Source: Streptococcus lutetiensis
Lineage (GTDB): Bacteria > Bacillota > Bacilli > Lactobacillales > Streptococcaceae
Direction: 5' to 3'
DNA: 64,000 bases
Assembly: GCF_900475675.1 (NCBI RefSeq)
Contig: NZ_LS483403.1
Location: forward strand, 434,001-498,000
The notes beneath the pieces are model-generated. The model saw only the letters and a program-made list of their open reading frames with translations. It was not told the origin of the DNA and did not search any database. Below, piece by piece: positions 16,299 through 25,997 of this stretch; within the stretch, counting starts at the first letter, position 1, and every line of letters begins with the position of its first letter. The position numbers and the translations under genes were made by a program.

Positions 16299-17178
16299 AT
16301 GATTACAGTTAATAATATTTCAAAGATAATCAAGTAAAAAGAAATTTTAAGGGATGTTTCTTTTGAAGTAGTTGAGGGAGATTGTCTTGCATTGATTGGA
16401 TCAAATGGCGTAGGTAAAACAACATTGATATCATGTCTTTTGGGAGATTTAAAGACTAGTAAGGGAGAAATTTTAGTTAAAGGATTATCACCACGTCATC
16501 ACCAGTTAAGGGAAATGGTAGCAGTATTGCCACAAGAAAACCAGCTCCCAGAGAAATTAAAGGTGAAAGAGCTGATTCATTTTTTCAAAACGATTAGTAA
16601 GAACCCTTTGAATGACCAAGATATTGATCGAATTTTACAGTTTAGCGAGATACAAAAAAGATCAGTTGACAGAAAAATTATCTGGTGGTCAAAGACGACT
16701 GCTAGCTTTTACCTTATGTTTGATTGCTCAGCCGAAAATTCTTTTTTTAGATGAACCAACTGCTGGTATGGATACATCGACACGTCAGCATTTTTGGCGA
16801 ATTATTCAATCTTTGAAAGACAAAGGGGTGACGATTATTTACTCTAGTCACTACATTGAAGAATTAGAGCATACAGCAGAGCGGATTCTTGTTTTACATC
16901 AAGATCGTCTGATTAGCGATACCACGCCATTTGCTATGCGAGAAGCTGAGCACGAAAAACAGTTGACCTTACCAAAAACATTTTTGCCAATTGTGGAAAA
17001 ATTATCTTATATTAACAATATTGAATTGAAAAATGACACAGTAACTTTTATGACCAAAGAGATTGATAATGTCTGGCAGGACTTACAGGAGCAAGGTTGC
17101 CAGATTTCTGATATTGAAATTCAAAATAATAGCCTATTAAACACACTATTTGAACAGATTGAGGAGATTGAAAAATGA
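16299..17178 (+). pseudogene. ABC transporter ATP-binding protein, broken
   Basis: Former ABC-2 type ATPase. From ATG 16299 (SD GGAGATG) the frame reads MITVNNISKIIK and then TAA at 16335-16337. It continues as KEILRDVSFEV, Walker A GSNGVGKTTL, then an extra A in a run of six A (16654-16659) shifts the frame before the ABC signature LSGGQRR, Walker B ILFLDEP and H-loop SSHYIEE in the second frame to 17178. Removing one A restores EIQKDQLTEKLSGGQ. There are two independent lesions. It is the first gene of a four-gene broken cluster and overlaps the permease by four bases. Confidence 0.9.
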
Positions 17179-17787
17179 TTGCTTTACTAAAAATTGAATG
17201 GATTAAAATGATACGCACTTGGATGACTTTTGTATTGTTTATTGGGCTGCCAGTTTTCTTTTTCTTACTTTTTTCCGGTATGGAATTTTCATCAAATAAC
17301 CAAGAGCAACAATCTTATATTACGAGTTATATGTTAACGATGACAGCTTTTTCCATGTCGAGTTTTATTGTGTTTCGTATTATCTATTTTACTGGTATTT
17401 TCGTGTGGTGTGATTTTTTGTGATGTGATGATGCCGATTAATTGTTGGTTAGGGTCAGCAGCTTTATTACTGTTATCAAGTCTTTTGTTTTTAGCATTTG
17501 GGTTATTAATTTCACAATTAAAATCCCAACAATTAATGACGCTTGTGGGAAATATTGCTTTTCTTGGTTTAGCGATTCTTGGTGGTTCTTGAATGCCAAT
17601 TGAAATTTTTCCAGAATGGCTGCAAACTATCTCGAAACTAACACTAACTTATCATGTCAATCAGCTGGTAACAACTTTTACTAAGAATGCTCAATTAAAC
17701 TGGCAATCCTTGATTATCGTGCTCGGCTATGCCATAATAGTGGCAGCATTAGCACTTATGATTAAAAATAATACTGAGGTTAAATGA
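17175..17787 (+). pseudogene. ABC-2 type permease, broken and shortened
   Basis: Membrane partner of the preceding ATPase. 17175-17423 encodes the first helix (MIALLKIEWIKMIRTWMTFV). A frameshift with probable internal deletion around 17370-17400 leads to FSCGVIFCDVMMPINCWLGS in another frame. The frame then stops at TGA (17590-17592) where the family motif GGSWMP has Trp, and continues in frame as MPIEIFPEWLQ to KNNTEVK and stop at 17787. It is too short for the normal six helices. Dead gene. Confidence 0.88.
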
Positions 17788-18874
17788 TGTTCAAAAGAAT
17801 TAAAAGAATTCATCCCTTATTTTATTTACCATTAGCTTTTTTGGCTTTTCCTGTTTTGGGTGTTTTCTTTTTTGGTTATCCAATTTGGACTCTAGGGACA
17901 ACACTTGCTTTTTTGATTGATTATTTATTTCTTGTTAATTATGAAAAAATGTCCTAACCAATATTGTCTGGTTTTTTATGTTGTTATACATCATTTACAT
18001 GACACTTTGTATGGGTGGTGGGATGATGTGGTTTACTTTTTATTTTAATAGTTTGCTTGTTTTTCGATTTCAAGATGATTATCGGTCATTTCGTTTTATT
18101 TCCTATGATTTATCCATGTTTTTCATGATGTTTGTAGGAATGACTTTGGCAGAGGACATAAAGACTCGTGTGATGATTTTTCTTGTTCCTATTGTTAATT
18201 ATGCTATTTTATTCCATTGGACGAATGCTCGAAAAGATGAAGTACAAGAAAAAGCTATCATGGAAAAGAATCGCACCATTAATTTGTTACTAACTGAAAA
18301 TGAGTGAAATCGTATTGGCGGTGATTTGCATGATACTTTGGGATATGTTTTTGCTGCCATGACTTTAAAAACAGAGTTAGCTCTCAAACAATTAGAAAAA
18401 GGAAAGTATGACCCAGTCAGAAAAGAGTTAGAAGAATTGAATCAAACCAGTCGTTCTTCGATGCATGATGTTAGAAATATCATTAACAATCTCAAATTTA
18501 GAAACTTGAAAGAAGAAATTGAACAGTTAGAACAATTTTTTGCGATGACTGATATTGATTATCATTTGCAAAATGAGTTAAATTTATCGGCTATGTCACC
18601 CGTGATGCAGTCGACACTTTGCATGATTTTGCGAGAACTAAGTAATAATGTTATCAAGCATAGTTAAGCAAATCAGTGCCAACTACGTTTATTTGAAAAA
18701 GAAGGTAAAATAGTTGTTGAAATAGAAGATAATGGTGTCGGCTTTGAAAAGACTTTTGGAGATGAATTGAAATCAATCCGTGACCGATTGCTTTTGGTAA
18801 AGGGAAATGTTCAGATACTATCGCCAAGAAAGCCTACACTTATTCAGGCTGAGCTGGGGTTAAAGGAGAATTAG
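17787..18874 (+). pseudogene. Sensor histidine kinase (DesK-like), broken
   Basis: Former NarL-partner kinase with N-terminal membrane helices (LFYLPLAFLAFPVLGVFFFG). Lesions: TAA at 17955-17957, then a frame change before LLYIIYMTLCMGGGMMWF, TGA at 18305-18307 (fits CGA to TGA in ENERNRIGGDLHDT, which is the HisKA_3 phosphoacceptor motif), and TAA at 18665-18667 just after the N-box NNVIKHS. The ATPase G-box DNGVGFE follows and the frame closes with TAG at 18872-18874. The start ATG overlaps the permease stop (TGATG). Confidence 0.9.
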
Positions 18875-18875
18875 G

Positions 18876-19461
18876 ATGAAATTATTAGTTGCTGAAGATC
18901 AATCCATGTTGCGAGATGCTTTGTGTCAGCTGTTGCTTATGGAAGATGATGTCGATGAAGTTTTGCAGGCTGGAGACGGTGAAGAGGCTATTGAACTAGT
19001 CAAAAACGAGTCAATTGATGTAGCGATTCTTGATGTTGAAATGCCTAAAAAATCAGGACTTGATGTTTTAGAATGGACTCGAGAGCATAAGGATTTGAAA
19101 GTGATTATAGTGACTACCTTTAAACGAGTTGGTTACTTTGAACGTGCAGTAAAGGCAGGTGTTGATGCTTATGTGTTGAAAGACCGTTCAACTTCTGAGT
19201 TAATGTCAACAATCCACACAGTACTTGCAGGCAAAAAAAGAGTATTCACCGGAATTGATGGAATCTATGATAAGCCAGGATAACCCGTTGAGTCCTCAAG
19301 AAAAGCGTATTTTACTTGGAAAATCGAATCAAGATATTGCTGATACTCTTTATCTTTCAAATGGAGCGGTGAGAAATTACACATCATCAATTTTTAATAA
19401 ATTATCAGCCAATAATCGTGTTGAGGCGGCTAGAATTGCTAAAGACAAAGGTTGGTTATAA
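18876..19461 (+). pseudogene. LuxR/NarL-type response regulator, frameshifted
   Basis: Receiver domain intact in sequence (acidic pocket EDQ, phosphoacceptor Asp in [13 protein letters not shown], Thr in IIVTTF, Lys in YVLKDRS). A run of seven A at 19233-19239 breaks the frame. With six A it would read [13 protein letters not shown] and continue into the helix-turn-helix ([21 protein letters not shown]) to TAA at 19461. Without the output domain it cannot bind DNA normally. It follows the kinase by one base. This was probably the controller of the ABC genes in the same cluster. Confidence 0.9.
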
Positions 19462-19551
19462 AGTAAATTAGAACTCGGTCAAATGGGTTCTTTTTTATTT
19501 TCCTCAATTAAAAAAAATTCCGATTTTTGACATTTTGTTTACAGTTCCTGT

Positions 19552-19587
19552 TTTACAAGATCTCATTAGCGTAATATAATGAAGGTA
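19552..19587 (+). promoter_or_regulatory. Promoter with leaderless start for the DUF998-like gene
   Basis: TTTACA (19552-19557), 17-base spacer, TATAAT (19575-19580), six bases, then ATG 19587. The expected transcription start coincides with the A of the start codon. Confidence 0.7.
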
Positions 19588-20744
19588 TGGAAAATAAAAA
19601 ATTAAGTATTGTGTTAGATCAGGCAGTTGTCGATCAGTTAAATCTAAGTAAAGGGCAGCAATTAAAAGCTGAATTATACAATGATAAATTGGTTCTTCAA
19701 AAAGAGGGAAAACCAAAACAAGGACGTTTATCAAGCTGGGTTTTAATTTTATCAACTGTCATTTTATGTGTCTTATTTTATGCAGTGAGTTCTATTGAGA
19801 AGATGGATCAAATTTTGTTGGTTGGGGATTATTCTATTATTACCTTCTTGATTGGTTTTGGTGGGATACTTGGAATGACCATTTTTACAACAACGCTCAT
19901 TCGCAACCGGACAGTCTTTCTTGGTGGCATCAAAGCGCGAGTTTTTTGGCGCATGCTTCCTGTTATTGTTGCCGCGTTTGCAGTGATTTTACTGTTAGCT
20001 CTTCTCGGCTTTGGTTGGCTGCTGGAGCAGATTTTCACTGGTGCTTCTTTTGACAAGTTAACTTCGAGTTTGATTTTAGGTACATCAATCTATGCGGTCA
20101 GTCTTTTTTGGGGACAAATAGCAGAGATGATTAGAGCAACTTGGTTGACGTCCGTTTTTACAGTAATTATGGTCAGTGGTGTCTTTGTCGCAATGGCGAG
20201 TAACCGTTCTTTGCAGTGGTGGCATTTCAACCTAAGCTTTTTGGGAACACAAGCAGCAAGAGAAAGTTGGCAATTTAATCTGACCTTGATCTTATCAGCT
20301 TTGGTATTAGTTACTTTGGTGGATTACCTATTTGTAGCTTTAGGTGAAAAATATGGTAAAAACTGGAAATTAAGAGCTATACGTATCATGTTGACCATCT
20401 TAGGGATTGATTTGGGAGCAGTTGGTTTTTTCCCGAATAACGCTGGCTCACACCTTTTGCATACCAGAGTAGCAGGGTATCTGGTTTTGATTATCATTGC
20501 CTTAATTATCAGTGTTAAATGGCTTTTGCCAGAAGTAACGCGAGATTTCTTGATTATGTCTTATGCCATTGGTGGTATGTTGGTTGGATTAGAAATCGCC
20601 TTTCAAGGTATTCATTACTTATCTTTAACAGCTTTTGAGTTGAGTGCCTTCTTACTTGCTTTTGCTTGGTTGATTCGATTAATCACCCATTTAGAAGGAC
20701 TCTTATCCCCTGAAACAAAAGAAATCACTTTAACCCTTGAATAA
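19587..20744 (+). CDS. Multi-pass membrane protein with N-terminal AbrB/MazE-like strand segment (DUF998-like)
   Basis: 385 aa. The first ~40 residues (LSIVLDQAVVDQLNLSKGQQL, KAELYNDKLVLQKEG) resemble a swapped-hairpin AbrB/MazE-type segment. The rest contains about ten membrane helices, including two repeats of a five-helix arrangement with loops such as NPS-like SLQWWHFNLSFLGT and FFPNNAGSHLLHTRVAGY, which recalls the DUF998 family. Function is not known. It has its own promoter, probably makes a leaderless mRNA, and is followed by a terminator. Intact in contrast to the genes on both sides. Confidence 0.75.
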   Translation: MENKKLSIVLDQAVVDQLNLSKGQQLKAELYNDKLVLQKEGKPKQGRLSSWVLILSTVILCVLFYAVSSIEKMDQILLVGDYSIITFLIGFGGILGMTIFTTTLIRNRTVFLGGIKARVFWRMLPVIVAAFAVILLLALLGFGWLLEQIFTGASFDKLTSSLILGTSIYAVSLFWGQIAEMIRATWLTSVFTVIMVSGVFVAMASNRSLQWWHFNLSFLGTQAARESWQFNLTLILSALVLVTLVDYLFVALGEKYGKNWKLRAIRIMLTILGIDLGAVGFFPNNAGSHLLHTRVAGYLVLIIIALIISVKWLLPEVTRDFLIMSYAIGGMLVGLEIAFQGIHYLSLTAFELSAFLLAFAWLIRLITHLEGLLSPETKEITLTLE

Positions 20745-20749
20745 ATTCT

Positions 20750-20802
20750 AAATCTCTGAGTTTGACTTAGCATTTTAGCTAGGAAAAACTTAGAGATTTT
20801 TC
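20750..20802 (+). terminator. Terminator after the DUF998-like gene
   Basis: AAATCTCTGAG (20750-20760) pairs with CTTAGAGATTT (20789-20799) with one G-U pair, followed by T-rich sequence. The long loop contains a second small stem (GACTTAGC with GCTAGG). Confidence 0.65.
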
Positions 20803-20860
20803 AATTAAATCAACAAAAACAATTAAAAATATTGAATTTTTAGAAAATTCATAAAAACAC

Positions 20861-21149
20861 TTGACAAGTCAAAATCGGGTGTTCATAATGGTGACCGATC
20901 AGAAAGTAGCAAGGATTTGCTTATAGGGAGCTCGTGGTTACTGTGAACGAGTAGCAGGTGGTTGTGAAATTGGGCTGATGGTATATTGTTGAAGATAAGA
21001 AATATTTTTCAGGTAGGCACCCCTTATCGTGCAGCTCCTTGTTAGAGGAGATAGAGATGACGGAGTATGTATTTCCGTTGAATTGAGATGGCACCGCGTT
21101 ATCATTAGACGTCCTCACACAGAAGTTTTTTTCTGTGTGGGGATTTTTT
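20861..21149 (+). promoter_or_regulatory. Tryptophan-type T-box riboswitch with promoter and terminator
   Basis: Promoter TTGACA (20861-20866), 17 bases, CATAAT (20884-20889). The leader has the T-box bulge sequence TGGCACCGCG (21089-21098), which pairs with uncharged tRNA CCA ends. A specifier UGG (about 20959-20961, in GCAGGTGGTTGTGAA) matches tRNA-Trp. The terminator is CCTCACACAGAA (21113-21124) against TTCTGTGTGGGG (21131-21142), followed by TTTTTT. When tRNA-Trp is uncharged the antiterminator should form and the trp genes be read. The architecture is complete although the operon it controls is decayed. The 20745-21192 gap is thus explained. Confidence 0.9.
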
Positions 21150-21192
21150 GTTTAAAAAGGGAGGAAAACATAAAAAGAAGAGATAAAGGCTG

Positions 21193-21966
21193 GTGAATCA
21201 GCGACTAGAATTTACAAAAAATACAATTAAAACTCCATGTAGAGAAGTAGACTCTTTAGAGCTTGAACCCTTACAACTTCTTCGTGAGACTTATAAACTC
21301 TACGATTACCTTAAAAATAATGCGAATAAGCTACAAATTATCGCTGAGGTAAAAAAAGCCAGTCCTAGTCTTGGTGACATTAATCTCGAAGTTGATATTG
21401 TCAAGCAAGCCAAAACTTACCAAGATAGCAGTGCTGTGATGATTTCTGTTTTGACAGACCCTTTCTTTTTCAAGGGGGACATTGATTATCTTCGTCAGAT
21501 TTCAAATCAAGTAAAAATTCCAACCTTAGCAAAAGATTTTATTATCGATGAAAAACAGATTATTCGTAGCCGAAATGCAGGAGCGACTGTTATTTTACTG
21601 ATTGTAGTGGCTCTTTCTGAGACACATTTGAAAGAACTTTATGATTTTGCAACAGGATTAGGATTAGAAGTTTTACTTGAAACACATAACTTAGCAGAGT
21701 TGGAAGTGGCTCATCGCATTGGTGCTAAGATTATGGGCGTTAACAATCGTAACTTGGTGACCTTTGAGACTGATATCAATACAAGCTTGGAGTTATCAAC
21801 GCATTTTAAGGAAGGTCCTGTTTATATTTCAGAGTCAGCTATTTTTACCAAAGAAGATGCTGAGCTCGTTGCTCCATTTTTCAATGGCATTTTAGTTGGT
21901 ACAGCTTTGATGACTGCTGAAAATGTAGCTGAAAAAGTGAAGGAGTTGCAAATTGATAAAGATTAA
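21193..21966 (+). CDS. trpC: Indole-3-glycerol-phosphate synthase
   Basis: Fourth step of tryptophan synthesis; 257 aa TIM barrel. Visible: AEVKKASPSLGDI (catalytic Lys), LTDPFFFKGD, LAKDFIIDEKQI, LLETHNLAELEVA, GVNNRNLVTFETD and ISESAIF. The start used is GTG 21193; no good ribosome-binding site lies close. A strong site GGGAGG stands at about 21159-21164, next to ATAAAAAGAAG, where a first gene such as trpE would be expected to start. No trpE, trpG or trpD sequence is present between T-box and trpC. It overlaps trpF by 14 bases. Enzyme appears intact but has no pathway upstream here. Confidence 0.92.
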   Translation: MNQRLEFTKNTIKTPCREVDSLELEPLQLLRETYKLYDYLKNNANKLQIIAEVKKASPSLGDINLEVDIVKQAKTYQDSSAVMISVLTDPFFFKGDIDYLRQISNQVKIPTLAKDFIIDEKQIIRSRNAGATVILLIVVALSETHLKELYDFATGLGLEVLLETHNLAELEVAHRIGAKIMGVNNRNLVTFETDINTSLELSTHFKEGPVYISESAIFTKEDAELVAPFFNGILVGTALMTAENVAEKVKELQIDKD

Positions 21967-22534
21967 AATTTGCGGACTTTCAAGCAAAGAAGCTGTTGAA
22001 CAAGCGGTAGAAAGCGGAGCTGATTATATTGGTTTCATCTTGGCCAAAAGTAAACGTCAAGTCGGCATAAAACAAGCTAGCCATTTAGCTCAGTTGATTT
22101 CAGAAACTGTCCAAAAAGTGGGTGTTTTTGTAAGTCCGACTCTCTTGGAGCTTCAAGAAGCCATTACCAAAGTACCTCTTGATCTGGTGCAAATTCACGG
22201 AGAATTTGCGGATGAGAACTTTGAAAAAATTGAAGTTCCAAGTATTCGTGCCATTCCTGTCCAAAAAACACTGGGAGAAATTCATACTAAAGCAGATTTT
22301 CTATTATTTGACGCCCCCCTAGCTGGTTCCGGAAAGACATTTGATTGGGAATTGCTAAAAGATACTAAAATTAGAAAGCCATATTTTTTAGCCGGTGGAT
22401 TGACTGTCGATAATGTCGGACAAGCTATAACTTTCTTTCGACCCTACGCTGTTGATATTTCTTCTGGCGTTGAGACAGATGGTAAAAAAGATTTATTGAA
22501 GATTATGAGATTGACAGAAAGTGTGAAAAAATGA
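21953..22534 (+). CDS. trpF: Phosphoribosylanthranilate isomerase
   Basis: Third step of tryptophan synthesis; 193 aa barrel. The N-terminal catalytic KICGLSS (Cys general base) is at residues 4-10 with start TTG 21953. Later blocks: [29 protein letters not shown] (Asp/His region), [17 protein letters not shown] (catalytic Asp) and [10 protein letters not shown], ending [11 protein letters not shown]. It overlaps trpC by 14 bases and the old trpB start by four (ATGA). Intact. Confidence 0.93.
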   Translation: MIKIKICGLSSKEAVEQAVESGADYIGFILAKSKRQVGIKQASHLAQLISETVQKVGVFVSPTLLELQEAITKVPLDLVQIHGEFADENFEKIEVPSIRAIPVQKTLGEIHTKADFLLFDAPLAGSGKTFDWELLKDTKIRKPYFLAGGLTVDNVGQAITFFRPYAVDISSGVETDGKKDLLKIMRLTESVKK

Positions 22535-23741
22535 GCTATACTATAACCAACCAGATATTAATGGATTTTATGAAAAATTCGGTGGACAGTTTGTCCCTGA
22601 AACGTTGATGACGGCTGTTATTGAACTTGATAAAGATTACCGTAAAACAAAAGCTGACCCAAGTTTTCAAGCTGAACTTGATGAATTGCTTAAAAATTAT
22701 GTTGGACGTGAAACACCGCTTTATTACGCAGAGCGCCTAACTAAGCATATTGGTGGTGCTAAGATTTACCTTAAACGTGAAGACCTTAACCACACTGGTG
22801 CTCACAAAATCAACAACGCCCTTGGGCAAGTTCTCCTTGCAAAACGCATGGGTAAAAAGAAAATTATTGCCGAAACTGGAGCTGGTCAACACAGTGTGGC
22901 AACAGCTACAACAGCTGCACTTTTTGATATGGAATGTACCATTTACATGGGTGAAGAAGATGTGAAACGTCAAGCTCTCAATGTTTTTCGTATGGATCTG
23001 CTCGGTGCTAAAGTACATGCTGTCACAGATGGTTCACGTGTTTTGAAAGATGCTGTTAGTGTTGCTCCTCGCGCGTGGGTAGCAAATATCGAAGACACTC
23101 ACTATATCATGGGGTCAGCTCTTGGACCTGCACCATTTCCTGAAATCGTGCGTGACTTTCAATCAGTTATTGGTAAAGAAGCAAAAAAACAATACGCAGA
23201 AATATCAGGTGGAAAATTACCAGATGCTGTTTCTCGGACTTCGTTCGGTGGTGGCTCAGATGCAATTGGACTTTTTTATCCATTTGTTGAAGATGAATCT
23301 GTTGCCCTTTATGGTGCTGAAGCTGCAGGACATGGACTTGATACGGAAGAACATGCAGCAACTTTTGCCAAAGGTCGTCCAGGTATCTTGCATAGAGCTT
23401 TGATGAATGTTCTCCAAGACCGTCACGGACAAATCATGGAAGCTTTCTCAATTTCAGTAGGTCTTGATTACCCTGGGGTTGGTCCTGAACACTGTCACTT
23501 CCAAGATATCGGTCGTGCAACCTATGGTTCAATTACGGATGAAGAAGCACTTGAAGCATTTATGCTTTTGTCACGCTTGGAAGGGATTATCCCAGCGCTT
23601 GAGTCAAGTCATACCGTTGCCCTTACTTAAAAAGTGGCTAAAGAACTTGGCCCAGATAAATCAACTATCGTTTGTCTATCAGGACGCGGAGATAAGGATG
23701 TTGTTCAAGTAAAAGAACGTTTGGAAGCAGAGGGGAAGTAA
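22531..23741 (+). pseudogene. trpB: Tryptophan synthase beta chain, two lesions
   Basis: The PLP enzyme that joins indole and serine. The native ATG 22531 is followed by a CTATA CTATA tandem duplication (22536-22545). Removing one copy restores [20 protein letters not shown]. The main frame then runs with the PLP Lys in [13 protein letters not shown] and the glycine loop GGGSDAIG, until TAA at 23628-23630 replaces a sense codon in [16 protein letters not shown]. The last 37 residues (to 23741) follow in frame and include SGRGDKD, part of the cofactor site. A product from an internal ATG at 22605 would lack both ends. Very probably non-functional. Confidence 0.93.
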
Positions 23742-23744
23742 ACG

Positions 23745-24528
23745 ATGACTAAGACACTTACAAAACATCTTCAAGAGATTAAAGCTAGCGGTAAAGGAAT
23801 TTTTGTTCCTTATATCATGGCAGGTGGCCATGATAAAGGTCTTGATGGTTTATTTGAGATGATTGACTTATTGGAAAATAGCGGAGCTTCTGCCATTGAA
23901 GTAGGAATTCCATGGTCTGACCCCGTCGCTGATGAACCAGTTATTGAATTAGCTGGACAAAGAAGCCTTGCTAAAGGCGTCAATTTGACAGGAATCGTTG
24001 AAAAATTACAAGAAAAAACAGTCGAAGTGCCTTTGGTCATTATGACTTACATCAATCTAGTTTACCAATATGGCATTGAAAAATTTGTTAAAGATTTAGC
24101 TGGTACGTCTGTTAAAGGTTTGATTATTCCTGATTTACCACACGAGCATGAAAATCTTATCAAACTATACCTTGATAATACAGATATTGCCCTTGTTCCA
24201 CTGGTCAGCTTGACAACAGGCATTGAACGTCAAAAAAACCTTTTGTCAAAACGCTGAAGGCTTCATCTATGCGGTTGCTATCAACGGTGTTACAGGTAAA
24301 ACTGGTAATTACCGAGATGATTTGGATAAACATTTGGCAAATCTTGAAACTGTTGCTGACATTCCAGTATTGACAGGATTTGGGGTGTCAACAAAAGCTG
24401 ATATTGAGCGTTTTAATAAGGTGTCAGATGGCGTTATTGTCAGAACTAAAATTGTTCGAGATTTACACGAAGGTAAAGCAGATGACGTTGAAGCATTTGT
24501 AACATACGATTCAAATTATCAAAAATAA
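23745..24528 (+). pseudogene. trpA: Tryptophan synthase alpha chain, frameshifted
   Basis: Cleaves indole-3-glycerol phosphate to indole. From ATG 23745 the frame shows [27 protein letters not shown] and [11 protein letters not shown] (catalytic residues), then breaks at a run of seven A (24232-24238) after ERQK. With six A the frame would continue into [17 protein letters not shown] (second frame 24223-24528, ending GLIVG-equivalent [11 protein letters not shown]). One insertion in a homopolymer is the only lesion seen. It is the last gene of the operon. Confidence 0.93.
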
Positions 24529-24531
24529 AAG

Positions 24532-24557
24532 AAAACCACTCGATTGAGTGGCTTTTA
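24532..24557 (+). terminator. Convergent terminator between trpA and mntH
   Basis: AAAACCACTC and GAGTGGCTTTT pair around GATT. It can serve both the trp operon and, on the other strand, mntH. Confidence 0.8.
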
Positions 24558-24563
24558 TGATAT

Positions 24564-25910
24564 TTAAAACAAATCAATAATTAATTTTAAGTTTAGAATA
24601 GTTAAGATAACGGCGACAAGGTATCCTAAAATGGTATTCCATTTGGCATTGACAAAGTCTCCCATAATTTTGCGGTCCGATGTGAAGTAAACCAAAGGGA
24701 AAATGGAGAATGGCAGTGCCAGCGAAAGGAAAACTTGTGAGTAAACAATCAGTTGATCAAGGACACTTTCTTGACTACCGTAGAGCACAGTCACAATCAG
24801 AACGGGAGCTAGTGCAGCCAAACGTGTGACCAGTCTGATAAGCCATTGTGGTAAGCGTAATTTTAAAAAGCCTTCCATAACGATTTGCCCAGTTAGGGTT
24901 CCTGTGATGGTAGAATTCTGCCCGCTAGCTAATAAGGCGACAGCAAATAAGGTTGATAAAGCGGCGCTAGCAACTGTACCTGCAATGTTTGAATCTTGAA
25001 GAGCTTCATACATTTGTGAAAAAGCGTTGATTTCATTGGCATGCCCGTAGAAGAGCGAAGCTCCCAAGATAAGAAGAAGCGAGTTAACCACAAAAGCTAC
25101 CGTCAGTTGAATATTAGAATCCCAAGTCATAAAACGAACGGCTTGTTTAATGGATTTTTGGCTAGAGTAATCAACCTTACGAGTCTGTGAAATCGATGAA
25201 TGGAGATAAAGATTGTGCGGCATTACCGTAGCACCGATAATTCCTAAAGCCAGCGTTAGCTTACTATTTACACCGCTCTGATGCAAATCGATAATCGCTG
25301 GATGTGGGATGTAGCCCTGTAAAATACCTGAAAAACTTGGCTTTGATAATAAGACTAAATAAAGGAAAATAATCAAAATTGTTGCAATTAAGGTCGAAAC
25401 CAAAGCCTCAATCTTGCGAAAGCCAAGCTTCATCAAGGATAAAAGGATAAATACATCCAAGATAGTAATTAAAATCGAAAACAATAAGGACCAGCCAAAG
25501 AGCAAATGCAGTGCAATCCCAGATCCGATAACTTCTGCTAAGTCTGTTGCCATCAAAGCTAATTCAATGACAATGAATAAAAGAATGCGTAGTTTCTTAG
25601 GTAAATGGGCAGCAGTCGCCTGCGCTAAATCCTTTCTTGTAACGATTCCTAATTTTCCCGCCATCTGCTGTAGTTGCATCGCAATCAGAGATGATATCAG
25701 TACAACTGATAAAAGGATATATTTATAAGTAGCCCCACCGACAACACTAGTAATCCAGTTACCAGGGTCCATGTAACCAACAGCTACTAAAGCTCCTGGT
25801 CCAATAAAGGCTCGAAGTGTTCGCCAAAATGAGGCATTTTTTGGAACCGCAATACTTTGAGTGACCTCACTAAGTGATTTTTGAGAAGTAACAATAGTTT
25901 CCAAAAGCAT
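24564..25910 (-). CDS. mntH: Nramp-family Mn(II)/Fe(II):H+ symporter
   Basis: Proton-coupled divalent metal importer in the plasma membrane, 448 aa, about 11 helices. The TM1 metal-binding motif is present as [15 protein letters not shown] (Asp and Asn of DPGN, residues about 47-52), and TM6 has the A-x-x-M-P-H signature as [14 protein letters not shown]. MntH imports Mn for oxidative stress defence; dpr lies close by. Starts at ATG 25910 after AGAGGGATG-type spacing. On the minus strand a -10 TATAAT (complement of 25932-25937) lies upstream. Confidence 0.95.
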   Translation of the reverse strand: MLLETIVTSQKSLSEVTQSIAVPKNASFWRTLRAFIGPGALVAVGYMDPGNWITSVVGGATYKYILLSVVLISSLIAMQLQQMAGKLGIVTRKDLAQATAAHLPKKLRILLFIVIELALMATDLAEVIGSGIALHLLFGWSLLFSILITILDVFILLSLMKLGFRKIEALVSTLIATILIIFLYLVLLSKPSFSGILQGYIPHPAIIDLHQSGVNSKLTLALGIIGATVMPHNLYLHSSISQTRKVDYSSQKSIKQAVRFMTWDSNIQLTVAFVVNSLLLILGASLFYGHANEINAFSQMYEALQDSNIAGTVASAALSTLFAVALLASGQNSTITGTLTGQIVMEGFLKLRLPQWLIRLVTRLAALAPVLIVTVLYGSQESVLDQLIVYSQVFLSLALPFSIFPLVYFTSDRKIMGDFVNAKWNTILGYLVAVILTILNLKLIIDLF

Positions 25911-25975
25911 CCCTCTTTTCTAAAACTCTTATTTAAGGCCTATTATAGCAGAAGAATTTTAAAAATAAAGTATTT

Positions 25976-25989
25976 TTAAATATATTTAA
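25976..25989. promoter_or_regulatory. Perfect AT palindrome upstream of mntH
   Basis: TTAAATATATTTAA is a perfect 14-bp palindrome about 40 bp upstream of the mntH -10. It could be a metalloregulator (DtxR/MntR-type) site, but AT-rich palindromes occur by chance in such DNA. Confidence 0.3.
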
Positions 25990-25997
25990 CAAAAAAA

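Noticed and set aside
16299..19461. Bacteriocin or immunity cluster
   Set aside because: ABC and two-component genes often accompany bacteriocins, but no double-glycine leader peptide or precursor gene was seen nearby.
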